This document shows, one piece after another, positions 12,505-25,110 of a stretch of 64,000 nt of DNA (position 1 is its first letter; each line of letters begins with the position of its first letter). The position numbers and the translations under genes were made by a program. Source of the DNA: Gymnothorax reevesii (Eukaryota > Chordata > Actinopteri > Anguilliformes > Muraenidae); the NCBI GenBank assembly GCA_029721435.1, contig CM056583.1, positions 86,195,620 to 86,259,619 of the forward strand, read 5' to 3'. Under the pieces are notes generated by a model, which saw only the letters and a program-made list of their open reading frames with translations, did not search any database and was not told the origin of the DNA.

Positions 12505-12800
12505 CATGCAGGAGTTGTGGTCCAGTAACATCTGCAATTGTAACTATAGTCCACAAACGTATTTAACCACAAATGTAATACAAACCTGCAGACTTTTTAC
12601 TTAGTTTTACCTTCCCATAAACGTAACGAATCCCGGCAAATGTAATAGTTATTACATTTGTGGTAAATTTTGTATCACGTTTGCAGGCGGCAACTGTTAT
12701 TACATTTGTGGGAAATTTATGACGTATGAGGGATGATTACATTAAAAGTTGCAGATTTGTGTTACATTTGTGGTTTATTATATTAACAGGTGGTACTGGC
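12505..12800. mobile_element. inverted-repeat MITE-like element
   Basis: AACCACAAATGTAATACAAACCTGCAG (about 12566 on) recurs inverted as CTGCAGATTTGTGTTACATTTGTGG near 12745-12775 with small differences, and the TTACATTTGTGG motif occurs several more times between. Ends were not fixed. Confidence 0.6.
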
Positions 12801-13113
12801 CCTTTATATATGATGTCACTGTCCACATACTTTGGAACTATGTTCACATTATGTAAACCTGCTGTAATGACTGATGGGTGAATTCAGAGTGACCTGCTAC
12901 GGCTGTGAATAATAAGCCGATCCTGTGTGAAACAAAGTAATTGCCAGCAAAATGGTCCCTTACATACTGCTGTCCGATCTCTTGATCTGAACACCAGGCA
13001 TTAGAGCGAGGGGTGAGGGTTTGTGAAGAGATCAGTAGGGGGGGTTATCCATTAAACACTGTTGGGCCATGGTGGTGAACTCAGGAGTTTTCATTTGATT
13101 TATGCACATGAGG

Positions 13114-13161
<48 letters not shown>

Positions 13162-14154
13162 GGGAGGGGGGCTCATTAGCTTGATGGACAGGACCTGTTT
13201 TGTCCAGCCACTTTCATCCTGACAGGGGAAAGTTAGCTGTGGAGCTGCAGTGTAGTACAATTGCTTGTCTTTCTGTGGCTGTGGAGTCAGTGCATTAGTC
13301 CAGGTTGCCGAACATACACTTCAAAGAAACTGTGAAAGAGAGAGAAAGAGAGAGAGAGAGATTTACCTTCTGACCAGCTTTGTTGGTAAAGAGCCAATTA
13401 GAGATGGCTATGTTTGATCGGTGCATCAGAATTATTTCACAGAAAACAGCAGTTCTGAAATCACAGACTGGGTTGGGTTTTGCAGGTCAACTGAAAACTG
13501 TGTTTGAGCGTGACGGGAAAGAAGTGTTGGGTCGAACTGAACCAGGAATCTGTCCAACAGCTTTTGGAACCGACTTCTGCTACATTAGCCCTAGAAACAC
13601 AGCGGTGTGCAACTAGCGCAAGAATTCCAGCCTCAAATAAAAGAATTTTGTTCCCTCAAAGCGATGATTTGCATCCCAAAAGCGTAAAGTCGGGTTGGGT
13701 GTTATAGTTAAATCTGATGGGAGAGTGGAGTAAGACAGGGTCAGTATCTTTTCCCTCTGTGTAATCTCTGGAGAATGTGCAAATCTTCTCACTCCCTTCC
13801 TCTCTCACTGTATGACTAAGCTCCTCTGAATGGCACTTTCAGACACAAAGAACCAATGCATTTATAATGCCTCTTCTAATAGCCTGTCGTGAGATAGAGA
13901 ATCATTAGGATGTGTTCGCTTGTAGGTGTAATGCTCTTAGGTAAGCCCTTATAATCATTGCATTTTATCTTTTTTTTTTTTTCTATATCGACCGCAAATA
14001 ATATTATGTTTTGAGGACAAATTGCTTACATTCAGGCTTGTTACTTTCTGTGTGTATGAGTATATTAGGAGTATCTAATATGTACATTTTCTTTCACCCC
14101 TTTAACTATAACTTTTCTCTTAAGTTTTCCCTTAACTTGGTGAAAAGTCATATG
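12801..14154. other. non-coding with two simple repeats
   Basis: The stretch contains a (GT)n tract at 13117-13160 ending in a GC-alternating run and a (GA)n tract at 13335-13361. No exon was recognised. An open frame at 13380-13616 has no domain and no matching splice context. Confidence 0.45.
13117..13160. repeat. GT microsatellite
   Basis: A pure (GT)n run passing into GCGCGCGC before GTGTGGGG. Confidence 0.95.
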
Positions 14155-14460
14155 AAGCATTTATTTTATATTGTTGGACAGTATCACAGATATATTCTGT
14201 ATCTGCTGGTTACAGCACTTCAATGAAGCTGCATTACACTTGTATAGACTGAAATATTCAAACTCAGGATCCCGTGTTTTTATGGCCCCTGCATTATATC
14301 AAACGGATAATATCTAGATCTTGCACATCATTTTGCACCCCTTTCCCTGTAATTCAACAGGACATATCTGGTATCGTTGGAAATCATGGGATCTCCAATA
14401 GAATTTAAACTAGCCCTGATGGTCCACAGGTTTGAATACAGCACGATGTTTGCTACATAC
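14155..14460. repeat. dispersed repeat, copy A
   Basis: It shares an ordered series of words with 32598-32840: GGACAGT.TCACA, TATTCT.TATCT.CTGGTT, TGAAGCTGCAT.ACACTT, GAAATATTCAAAC, GGATCTCCA, CACAGGTTT..ATACAGCA. Two diverged copies of an unclassified interspersed element lie in the same orientation. Confidence 0.7.
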
Positions 14461-16319
14461 TCATTGTCCAATTCCTCATTATCTGTCTAAAGGCAAAGGT
14501 CAGGTCTCTTCATGTGAGCCACAATATGCTCTGTGTCTTCATTCTGCAGTGAATCTCCCAGACGTTTACTTTTCCTCTTTGTGAAAAAGCACCACATACA
14601 CACGCGCACATACATTCACTGTGACGCATGATCTCTCGCTCTTAGTATCTCCCACTGATGAGAAGACACAGTCCGTAGTCCGTACCATAATGCTTCTCCA
14701 ATAAATATAATGCAATGTCTCAAGCAGAACACAAAACACCCCGCTGTGATCTTGAATAGTTCAAATGGAAAATAAATGATCAATAATAATTTTCCACCAC
14801 AGGACACTAACACAGTTCCAAAAGGACCAAATAGTTGGTGCCAGAATAGCAGGTGTGTCAGGAACAAAAATATTTATGGAGGCAAGGGGAACTGTGTCAA
14901 AAAGGCAGGCAACATAAGCCAAAGAATAAAAAATAACCCACAGGACAGCTCTCTGGCAGCAGGCTAAAGCTCTCTGACCAGGACCAAAGGACTCTGGGTA
15001 CAGTAGTGCATCCAACCACCAAACTACAGCATTAAAAATTCAAATTTAATCACTCCGCATCTGATCCAGTCACAACAAATACAGTTCATCGCAGGCTTCA
15101 CACTGTCAGCGTTTATAGCAGTGTTTCAGATGATTTGTAGAAGTGCTGTTTGACAACTTCTGGGATGAGGAAGCGACTGAGGAACGCGGGAGCTGGAGAA
15201 TCCGTAATAACAGGCAGTGGGGGAGAAGATTTTTCAATTATTTTCCTTCAGAAAAAAAAAACATTAAAACGTTTAAAACCTGCATTAATTGTGAAGCTGA
15301 GGATGTTTCCATCCCTACATAAACTTTTTTTAATCAAGGCTGAGACTGACTCCACCCACTTGCTGTCCTGCCTGAAGATGCTACTGGCTAAAGCTGCTCC
15401 TACCTCATCCACTATACTGTTCCATGTGTACAAATAGAACCGACCTGAATCATACAGATTAATCAGGACAATCCTCAACATCTTTGATCGGGACAAATCC
15501 TGCAAATCCATTAAATTAGTTTATATTTCATTCATTATTAATGAAAATCTGATAAGAGAGCACAGAACAAGGAAGTGCTGAGACAATCAAAAGCAGGTAG
15601 CCCGTGAGATACAGGCACATGATGAGAGTTAAAATTAACGCCATTCCGTTCATCAGCGCAATGCAGTCCTGGCAGCTGCAAGTCGCAATGATGTCATTCT
15701 GTAACATGTAATTGGGTGGAATTTTGGCTAGTCATCATTCTTTGAATGATCTTTCTTTTTTTTGTTGGTGGAACATGGGGGAGAAATGTCTTGTTTGTGA
15801 GTTCGTTCAATGTGCCTCTCAAAAATTATGAATTCATTTTCAGTGTCTCTAGTATTGTGAAATGGAATGTCATTTGAACATTGGGGTGTAATTATAATGT
15901 TGCTAAGTAGCCATTAAGAAAAGAAAAATATAATGATTATATTATGCTTTGAAGATATTGTGTGTTTGAAGATAAGTCCTTGACGCATTCAAACACTACA
16001 TTCGCATCTCTGAATGCCTGCTCTGGGCTTACACATTGTACAGAGCACATGAAGAGGTCGCTCATCTCCCTGTTAGCCATAAACACAATGCAGTGAGCTA
16101 CAGGCCTCTGGCTGAAAAAACTGTGCTTCAAAGCAGCTTGGCTTTGCAGCGCAACATGGAAAAGAACTCCACAGTCTTCTCATCCACAGGTTTTACAGTA
16201 CTGCATAAAACCTTAGGCACATTTAAAACAATTCCTTTAGGAGGAGATGCTTCTGAACAACAAGAAAGGTTTTGAAGAATTGAAAAATGTCTCCGTCTTT
16301 TCCTCATTTAACATTTTAT
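14461..16319. other. non-coding, nothing recognised
   Basis: No domain-bearing frame or repeat terminus was identified. Short frames on both strands between 14616 and 15511 overlap each other and show no homology I recognise. Confidence 0.4.
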
Positions 16320-16460
16320 GGGACTGTGTCTCCCTGCTGGGATACACCAGGAAGATTTGGAGGGAGTAGCTGGGGAGGGGGATGCCTTGGCCACTTAACT
16401 AAGTCTGCTACCCTGCGACCTGGCCCTGGATAAGCAGCTGAAACTGGATGGATGAATAAC
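16320..16460. repeat. retroposon 3'-tail fragment
   Basis: The run CTACCCTGCGACCTGGCCCTGGATAAGCAGC...GGATGGATGAAT is the type of 3' tail (gacc-ggataagc-ggatggatg) common to many fish SINE/LINE copies. Only this tail region is recognisable. Confidence 0.5.
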
Positions 16461-17518
16461 ATTTGGTGTCTCAATGTGATTTTTGTGTACAGCAACACTA
16501 ATTTAGAAAACAAAAAACTGACTAAATTTAAAATAGATTTTTTTTTTAAATCTATGGTGGCCGAAACTTTTGCACATCACCGGATACATACTGTTTAAAT
16601 TTGGAATGAAGGGGTATAACTTAGGCTTGGGTAAGCTGTTAGTTAAGAATTCGTTTGAGTTTCACTGGCGGTTTTGGTCGAGGTAAAGACTGCATTTGGG
16701 AAACGGTGGAATGGTTCACATGGCTTTGTGGTTTCAGTAATTTGGGGTTTTTATTGGCTGCAGATGTAACCTTTCTGCTGGTTCACACATCTGTTTGGGC
16801 AAAACGTTAGTGTAAACGGGACAGATTAAGATCTGTTTTATCTCAGAGAGGCTTCAGGGCTGTGTGATGTGAGCATAAAATCAGAGTCAATATGATGCCT
16901 TTGAAAACTGTGAAAATGCCTTCAAAGCTTAGTTAGGACACCCTTCCCACTTGTATCTCTGCTTTTTTTCAATGTAATTTCATATTAATTTTGCCCTGAA
17001 AGTGTAAAATTTTCTGAAGTTTTATCCACAAACTTTAATATTTTTGCTTTTAGCTTGCGTACACTCTCAACAAGTTTAATATTTCACATCATAACAATGC
17101 CTGAAGTTATGAAAAAATGCAATTTCACTGAACTGAATTATCTTACTCAAGAAAGAGCTTGCCTCTAATAAGAAAGCAGCTGAGAACCAATATATATCAT
17201 AAAATGATAAATATTATATGTTGTGAGACTGGAGTAAGTCCAACCTGTTTGGCTGTGATAATATACAGTGGAAATGTATCAGTCTTAAGATATTGAATGT
17301 TTGTAAGTGACAGAATTCAAGCAGTTAACAACAGAAGATCAAAACAAGAAACTAATGACGCTGTGAAAACTTAGATTGCAAAAATATTGGCTGCTTGTTG
17401 CATACCCTTCATTAAATTAGGCCCATAAAGGTAATGCTTGACTGTTCAGATAAAGGCAGGCATTTCCTGTAGAAGTGGGGAGTCTGTCTTTGAAGATAAA
17501 GAGTGCAACTAAACAGGA
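16461..17518. other. non-coding, nothing recognised
   Basis: A+T-rich sequence without exon or repeat signals that I can name. Confidence 0.4.
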
Positions 17519-18000
17519 CTAATTTAGTATTTTCCACTCCAGCAGTGTTGTGTGGAAGTGGCAGCTTCCGCATATAATGCGGGGGAATACGTAATTCACT
17601 TTGTTAATCCCTTTAACATATTTAAAGAGCTCAATCAGATCACCCCTAAGTCTCCTTTTCCCAAGACTGAAGAGATTCAGCCTTTTCTCATAGCTTTCAT
17701 CTTTTATACCCGGAATTTGCTTAGTAGCTCTTCTCTGAACTTTCTCTACAGCCTCTATGTCTTTCTTAAAGTATGGTCCCCAGAACTGTACACAATACTC
17801 CAGATGTGGTCTGATGAATGTGTTGTACAAAAGAAGCATTAGCTCCTTGGATTTGTACTCAATACTTTTGCCAAGGTATCCCAGCATCCAATTGGCTTTT
17901 TTTAACTGCTATGGCACAATGGCTTGAGCCTGTGAGGGTTTGGTCAACAATCACTCCCAGATCTTTGTGGAGCACATTCCAGTTTTAAACCTCCCATGAA
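17519..18000 (-). pseudogene. non-LTR retrotransposon ORF2 3' fragment (CR1/Rex-type)
   Basis: The minus strand encodes the region downstream of the reverse transcriptase palm typical of CR1/L2/Rex-like LINEs: LLYNTFIRPHLEYCVQFW, then EKVQRRATKQIPGI, SYEKRLNLFSLGKRRLRGDL and IELFKYVKGINK. The upstream part (HKDLGVIVD, about 17950-17985) is in another frame because of an indel near 17900. The element is interrupted on its upstream side by the MITE at 18028-18573, and sequence that looks like its continuation appears at 18580-18720. It is a 5'-truncated dead copy. Confidence 0.85.
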
Positions 18001-18027
18001 GTAATCCTGTCTGATGTTTTTATTACC

Positions 18028-18573
18028 TACACTACCTGACAAAAGTATTAGGACGTCACTATTTATGTGTGTGATTTTCTTACAGTGCAGTTGAAAATAG
18101 TGAATGTATCATATTTGGAAGTAGTTGTTAATTCAAATAAAAATACAGACCCCATTTTGGATACACCAAACTGAATTATTCTAAGTCTTGACCCTCCTTT
18201 TATAGAGAATCAAAATCACTCCATGTGCCACACCTGATTATATTGATTGAACTAATAGTAGCCGTGGTCTTCCATTATAACAAAGACACAATTCCAAACT
18301 TGTAAATTTGAAGATTACCATCTTGCAAGCACTGTTTATTATAATATCTCTTATTTATTACAGACCCAAAGTGAGAGTTTTTTATGCAGAGAAAAAATAT
18401 GCCAATTTGTATATCTGTAGCATCCCCAAATGTTCAAATAATGTTCTGTGATGTTTACATGTACATTTTAGGACACCATTAAATTCCTACAACACTCACA
18501 TGTGTAATATAGCACGTACATCAAAGGTTGAGTGAGAATGAGGATCCTCCTAATACTTTTGTCAGGTAGTGTA
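18028..18573. mobile_element. TA-flanked MITE (Tc1/mariner type)
   Basis: Ends are TACACTACCTGACAAAAGTA and its exact inverse TACTTTTGTCAGGTAGTGTA, each bounded by TA. The inverted repeat extends through TATTAGGA. 546 bp, no transposase frame. It is inserted within the non-LTR fragment. Confidence 0.85.
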
Positions 18574-18720
18574 CATGCACAACTTAACATTTCGCTACAT
18601 TAAATTTCATTTGCCACATTTCTGTCCAATTCTGGATTCTATCCAAATCATTCTGAATCACCTAAGTGGACTCTAAACTATTTGCCAAACCCCCCAATTT
18701 AGTATAATCAACCCTTGACA

Positions 18721-19224
18721 TTAACCCTTAAATGCCCAACTATAGTTAGAGTCGAAAGAAAAATCTATGTATTCTGTTAATATGTCCTGGAGAAGGGCTA
18801 ATAACAACCCAATAGCAATTTTTAATTTTTGGTGACCTTTGACCTCATTTTAGATATGTGACATATGTGTCACAATGGGCATATCGGGGACCTTATTGCT
18901 AAAATGAATTGAATGAAAAAACAGTTGACATTTAGTTGAAGTGTTAGGCATAGCTTATTTTTCATTACCTGTTTGTCTACTTTATCCAGTGATGAATGGG
19001 TGCTGATCTATCGTGTGAATTCCACCATTGGGGCGGCCATATTGGAAAGGTTAGCTGGTGCAGCCAGTGTAGTGTCAGTTCCACTTTTATGCATCAGATG
19101 GCAGCACTGATGGTCTAAATATGGCACAATGGGCATTTGGTTGCAAAATTTATGTGCGGTCAATGGTTTTGGCAACCCCCAAAATCGTGTGACAGATTTG
19201 TCGCAGGGGGCATTTAAGGGTTAA
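18721..19224. mobile_element. piggyBac-type MITE, copy 1
   Basis: Bounded by TTAA on both sides (18721-18724, 19221-19224) with termini CCCTTAAATGCCC and GGGCATTTAAGGG. A TTAA target duplication with CCC...GGG termini is characteristic of piggyBac elements. It is non-coding. A second copy, about 90% similar over its length by eye, lies at 50295-50803. Confidence 0.85.
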
Positions 19225-19564
19225 GAACATTAATTCTTCAGGAACTGGGCTGGAATCTTTGTCTTCCAATTACTCAAGATAGTATTTTTCCCCAACTGTT
19301 CTGTTTGCCTGTGATGAGTACTGAAGGGAAGAGGGTATTTCTGATCCCATCTGATTCTCCAACTCCCTTTTTGTGAGCAAGGCAAGAGTTTTCATTCGTC
19401 TGCTGAAATGCGATTCGCTTGTGTGTTCCTGCCAGTGTAAAGTGTAACAGGGATGGAACGTTTCTTATTTCTGCTGCTGCTTGAATGGGCCGAGGTATCT
19501 ATGGGGTGGGGGTGCGTGATGGATTATGGGATGGAGTCATGTAGTCCTGACTACTTAAACTAAG

Positions 19565-19710
19565 GTTCTCCAAACCAGTTCTTGGAGAGCTACTATCCTG
19601 TAGGTTTTTGCTGTACCCTTAATTCAGCTCACCTGATCAGCTAATAAGCAGGTCATGAAGACCTCCTGCTGGACAATTAGGTGTACTTGGGTTGAATTGA
19701 AGTGGAAACC
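19565..19710. repeat. MITE fragment near cntfr exon
   Basis: GGTTCTCCAAACCAGTTCTTGGAGAGCTAC...CAGCTCACCTGATCAGC is a hAT-like short element motif seen widely in fish. No matching right terminus was found, so boundaries are approximate. Confidence 0.45.
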
Positions 19711-19951
19711 TTCCCTCATATCATTCAGCATGCTTGCCCAGCTTCTGCCTCTGCCTCCCCCACCTGCCACCCTGATCGAATATATAAAGAGCTTCCTTCA
19801 TGAGGTAATGAGCACCTGCCCCCCCCCGCTAGCAGTGACTCTATTTTTCAGCAGTCCACACGGCTCTCAAGTCACCCTTACATAGTTGTGCTTATGGTGA
19901 CGAGCATCGATGCCTGTCTCATATCCCTCTAATGATTGGATGTTGTTTCAG

Positions 19952-20141
19952 GTGGAGCTGTCAGACAGCACCTCCCACATCATTACGGATGCCTACGCGG
20001 GGAAGGAGTACATTATCCAGGTGGCGGCGAAGGACACAGAGATTGGCACCTGGAGCGACTGGAGCGTGGCAGTCCACTCCACCCCGTGGATAGAGGAGCC
20101 CAAGCAGATCACGTCCACCACTGAAGCAGAGGTCATTTTAG
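19952..20141 (+). CDS. cntfr: CNTF receptor alpha, exon with WSXWS box
   Basis: CNTFR is the GPI-linked ligand-binding subunit for ciliary neurotrophic factor and acts with LIFR and gp130 at the cell surface. This 190-bp exon encodes 63 residues plus one base and ends the second fibronectin-III domain of the cytokine-binding module. The acceptor is TTGTTTCAG before GTGGAG; the donor is TTTTAG/gtgcgt (phase 1). The run DAYAGKEYIIQVAAKD followed by GTWSDWS closely matches vertebrate CNTFR and separates it from IL11RA. WSDWS is the class-I cytokine receptor box, at residues 34-38 of the exon. Phase 1 fits the next exon at 25380. Earlier exons are not visible in the window and presumably lie upstream. 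The frame is intact and the gene is probably functional. Confidence 0.93.
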
Positions 20142-21794
20142 GTGCGTTTACCCTGCAGAAATCCCTCTTTGTGCAGCCTGCACACCACCAGTATCCCAGA
20201 CTGCAGTGAGTTTCCTAAAGACTGCAGTGTTTCAAGGTTTCCTGCCCTGTATTCACAGCCAAACACTCAGTGTAGTCTTTGCATTAGCATTCAACCCATG
20301 CCAGATTTAAAGCATCTTGAAGGACTCTTACTTCCAGTTCAACCTTCGCTAATCATACAAGGAGTGATATGATGCACTGTCACTCAACACTGCTCTGTAC
20401 TGCCTGTGGTTTCCTTAGGGAACGGCTGCTTCTTTTGCTTTCCTGTGAAGACATCAGCTTAGGGTCCATATATTGACAATCAGTTATCATGTATTTCCTC
20501 TGCAATATAAAAAAATAACAAAATTTACTTGTATCAGTAAATCAGATATGGTATGGCAGTCCAATTTGCGAAGTGAGGTATTAAATTGACAGTGCTATAA
20601 AGTGTTTGCTGGACGTTGTAAGTCGTCGGGGTGTCATCATATCTCCAGTCAGATTCTGTAACATTCTTCACGGCCAGTTACTCAGAGCTCAAGACAAACT
20701 TGTTTATCGGTGTTTTGAATCATTACAGACCCCAGGTTTTCCTACTGGACAACTACAAATACAAACAAGATATACATGTGCACGTATTATTTTGAATTGC
20801 GAGCCTTCAGAACGTCTTTATGAATTGTCATTTGTGGACCCTACTCTTCTGTAAACTCAGTTATCCCAAAAAGAAAGCTTTGCCTTAATTCATTCAACTA
20901 AGACAGAATACCCAAATATTGCTGCAAGAGCTATCAACTGACAGCTAATTATGTATTTAGCATGCCCTGAAGCAAGAGTAAAATGTGTATTCCTTAGGTT
21001 AGACTAGTTCAATTACAGAATTCATTAAAATGTGATGAAACATCCAAATCTCACTGATTAAATTCACTTACTAATTGTTTCGATAAAGGAGGTTTTGCAG
21101 GGTATGAGCAAATTTGCCCACAGCCCAATTTAACCCATCTTCTGGTTATATGTACCTACTTGTGGGACTGTCCAGAAAATAGATTTGTAATGTGAAATTT
21201 GCATACAGGAAGTGAACTGTAACCTATTTAGTGATTTCAAGATTTTTGTGGGGCATGGCCTTGAAAAGTCCATATTTAAACACATAAATGATTGTTCTCA
21301 AAAACCAGATTATTTTCATGTGTAATGTGAAAAACTGACGAAGATCAGACAGTTGTCCATTGAAAAATGCATTACTCTTGATGCAAAACGTGAAGTTCAT
21401 CTTGAAAAACAACCAGGTTTCGATGAAAACACACCCAAGATATTTTCACAAAAGTAGTCTCATATAGTTGGCTAATTAATGTGCGAGTGTCGTTAAGTTG
21501 CAAGACCGGTAACATGGTGTATTCAAGCCATTTTTATTATAAACTAATTATTTCTCAGATAAGCCACTTGGATGTTTTCATGAACTGTTGTAGATGCTGC
21601 GCAAAAACACACACATGCCTTAACGCGCAAGGGTACAGCCAAGGACATCATTCACATACCAGCAGCAACGATCTAAAACAAAATGCAAAACATAAGATAA
21701 TTAAAATAAAAATGTATTGAAATCACCACAACTGTTTGCACAGACTGCTTATTTGAAAATTAACTCCATCCTCCTCTCTTTGTATAAAAAAAAA

Positions 21795-22002
21795 GATCAA
21801 TGACGCTGTCGTAAAGCACATCAAGCCATGTGAGCTCCACTTAGAGTCCCCTCTCGATCGCCATGGAGGCCAGCGCAGAGAGTCGAGCCTGCCCAGTCGC
21901 ATATCGTGAATAAGCTTTGATGCATTTAAGGGCTGAAAATGACTGCTCGACAGAGGCAGTAGATGGCGGAATGGTCACCACCAGGCATGCCGGTGCGTGA
22001 GG
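21795..22002 (-). pseudogene. hAT transposase C-terminal dimerisation domain fragment
   Basis: Read on the minus strand: TIPPSTASVEQSFSALKCIK, then YATGQARLSALASMAIERGL, a stop, and FYDSVIDLF-like residues. This is the conserved C-terminal hAT dimerisation motif as found in zinc-finger/hAT transposases. The frame has a stop after ERGL. A possible left terminus of the same element (CAGTGGTGTGCCGTCGGGGC on the minus strand) ends at 23256, which would put the transposon across about 21.8-23.26 kb in heavily decayed form. Confidence 0.8.
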
Positions 22003-23547
22003 CTGATGCATGATTTAACATAGTTAGCTGTACTAACATAGCTACTCAGTTGACAGTGAATTTAAAAACGGCAGCTAGCTAACTGTTAGGTCAAGTGCGA
22101 ATGTCTGTGACTCAGAGACTGCTTGAGTAGTAGTGACGGAGTTAGCTCAGCTTTAACTCATTGAGTAAATTTTGGATTTGTAGCTCGCTAAAGCTCGAAA
22201 CAACTGCAAAATTTACTCTACTTGTTTCATTGCTTTCATATGACACGCCCACTCATCTAAGATCCACTGTACAGGGCCTTTGTTTCCCTAAAGCATCTTA
22301 AGGCAACGATGATCGTAGACTCCCTCTTATGATGCATTTTACGATTGTGGAGTGTTTCCGAAAACCATTGTAACTTAAGACGCTCCCAGAAATCGTAGAT
22401 TGCAAGTGCTGAAGACCACTGGTAGAAAGATACATGCATCTTTACACCTGCAGGAGTCATTGCAAAGTATTTAAATTTATTTTCTGTGTGCTCGTTCTTT
22501 TAATTATCGACATTGTTCGTGAATGAGAGTGGTGATTCATGGAACTTGAATGATGATTTTTTTAAATGTACATTCACCAAAAATAAATAAAAATGATGGA
22601 CATTATACCAATAATAATTACATTAAAAAATAAAGACAAGAAGAAATTACATGTTAAAACAAAAAGATCTAGCGTATGAACACATTTCAGCACACATTAA
22701 CAATGAGGAATTTTCTCAAGATCGCTTGTAGCAAACCCTCATTGAGCTCTGCAATCAATTGTTATTGGGAAACGAGGCCCAGACTGTTCCATTAGTGAAT
22801 GAACCAAACCTGTTGTCTGCGCGTAATGTCCTGATGTACACATCGGCCAGCTAGCTGGCTCGGCTATGTCAAAGATTACGCCCCACTTGGCATACTCGCA
22901 GTCTGATTGGTTAAAAATATGACAAACAGGAAAATCGTCCTGCTCCTTGTAATGGGAGATGAAGCTATCTACATTCTGAAGGCCTTGAGTTGAGAGCAGC
23001 TTTGACCTGGAGACAGCAGAGAGGAAATCTGATTGGCTAAGACAAAGCTGTGCTTTGCATAAGCTGTCTGCACTGTGGAAGCAGCACAACTCAGTGAGTG
23101 AAGCAATGAAATCTCTTTAATATAATGATTGAGGATTTTGATTGACTTTCTTAAAGACCTCCAGCTTTAATGAGAATATTTATGAAGAATGCATAATTTT
23201 TCAAATTTATCTAGGCCAGTTGAGGAGGCCTTGCTGGCCCCGACGGCACACCACTGGTTTATGCCATATTGGACACCCCAGAACTTAGGTGTTTATTTTT
23301 CCAGAGCCACTATTTTAATTTATTGGTAAATTCTATTCAAGGTGTGTAAGTATGCAAAGTTTTGTTGTTCTAGTGACAATGACTTTCTGTCACATGCGTT
23401 TTTCAATTTTGAACAAAAACAACAGCAAAACGGTTTGTTGTACAAAAAAAAAAATGCTGATTCAATCTTCTAATGTCAGTCCACAACTAGAACAGTATTT
23501 TGTGTCACTCGGTTTGAGAATGTTAAAATTGATGATATCAAAAGATA

Positions 23548-23940
23548 TACAGTCATGCCCAATATTATTCATACCCCTACCAATTTTTGGGTTTTTTCGA
23601 GATGTTTTTTGACAAATCAAATGAATTCCTGCACAAATGACACAGTAAGTTGACATAAGGCTGTAAGAAGTACAGTAAACAATTTTTCGAGTAAGACAAT
23701 ACTTTTTGGTGTTTTATTTGACAGATTTGCAAGAAATGCCATGTCCAGAATTATTCATACCCTTTTCTCGGTAATCGATGGCAAAGCCTTTATTCACGAT
23801 TACAGCCTCTTAACACTTCCTGTGGTTGACCACAAGGTTTATGCATGTCTCCATGGGGATTTTGGCCCACTCCTCTTTGGCAAACTGCTCCAGATCCGTA
23901 AGGTTTAAGGGTTTCCTTGCCATGACCTTGGTCTTCAGAC
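23548..23940. mobile_element. Tc1/mariner-type fragment
   Basis: It begins TACAGTCATGCCCAATATTA followed by TTCATACCCC, a TIR type common in fish Tc1-like elements. The TIR-like motif AGAATTATTCATACCC recurs near 23750. The following part (CCACAAGGTTTATGCATGTC, CTCCATGGGGATTTTGGCCC) belongs to the same element. The right part is missing; the sequence changes to the Helitron-like block at about 23970. Confidence 0.65.
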
Positions 23941-23973
23941 TGGTTAAAGAAGCTGCGAGAGCTGTTGAAATTT

Positions 23974-25110
23974 TCTAGGGGGTGCTATGGATCCATTTTG
24001 CCGCACCCATGTGCAAAGCCTGTAAGGTAGTAAAACATAAAATATATGCCCAGCTTAATGCATGTGCAAAATTTTGAGAGTTGTCGAACATGTTAAGGCC
24101 CGCAAAAATGCAGCTATTGATTACGGAGCACCTTAGAGTCATTTTTCCCTCCCATGGGCAACACCTCTATCATATGTTATACCTTGCCATTTTTGGCATG
24201 TGTATCAACTTTCATGAGGTAATGACATTGTTAAAGGCATGAAAAAGCCAAATGCAATTTGATGGCGAGGGATCGATAGTAACCACACCAGCAGACAGAT
24301 GCCATTGCTCGTAGCTTTTCAGCGTTCATAATGTAGCTTCATCCAACTTGTTCTTTATGTCTTAAAAGTGGAATAAAGTTGGTAGGGTCAACTATGTTGG
24401 ATCAGTACATGGTAGAGTTAAAAAAAAAGGTCACTTTCCATTACCAATCAGGAGGCACTATGAGTAAGGCGAGATAATAATATATGGGGGCTTTCAGGGC
24501 GGAGCCATCATCATATCCATGAAATTTGAAGCTGTTAGGATAAAGTATGTGGGCTTGAGAGCCATTAGAAAATGGATGGCGAAATCACAAAAAGTTGTCA
24601 AAGTTTATCACGCCTTAGCAGCCATGCCATTTGACCTACAGACATTCTTTACACAACTTTTGATCAGCATGATCTATAGATGTCTGTACCAAATGGGAAA
24701 TCGTTTGGGCAAAATCCCGAGGAGGAGTTAGTTGAAATACGAGGTGAGGAAATCTCTGGTAATCAAGAATTGAAATCAAAATGGCCGACTTCCTGTTGGG
24801 ATTGACCTCTGAGACTTTTTTGTGCGTCTTGGTATGATACTTTTGCGTACTAAATTTTGTTGGCCTACGACAAATTAACCCCAATCAGTTGGGCTTTTTG
24901 AAATTTTCTAGGCTATTTCGCCATTTTGCCTCACCTTTTCGCAATGACTTTGAGATATGTCAATTTTCACCAGACCTGACAAGTGTGTTTTTCAGCATGT
25001 TTAGACCTCAAAACATTCAAAAATACTTGGTTGAAAATAATAATTTGAAAAAAAAGAAAAATTCTCACGATTTCAACAGGGTCCTCGCACCATTAGTGCT
25101 CGGGCCCTAA
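23974..25110 (+). mobile_element. probable non-autonomous Helitron
   Basis: The block begins TCTAGGGGGTGCTATGG. It ends in a short stem-loop (GCAC-CATTA-GTGC inside GGTCC...GGGCC) immediately followed by CTAA and a flanking T. A 3' hairpin plus CTRR end at an A/T insertion point is the Helitron signature, and 5' TC agrees. The base before the 5' TC is T rather than the expected A, so the left end is less certain. No Rep/helicase is encoded. Confidence 0.55.

Noticed and set aside
19952..20141. IL11RA as alternative identity of the cytokine-receptor exon
   Set aside because: The AYAGKEYIIQVAAKD and EIGTWSDWS runs fit CNTFR much better, and the next exon encodes a GPI-type tail rather than a transmembrane and cytoplasmic region.
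22739..23089. 116-codon minus-strand frame
   Set aside because: It lies inside the area of a decayed hAT element but carries no transposase motif; likely chance.
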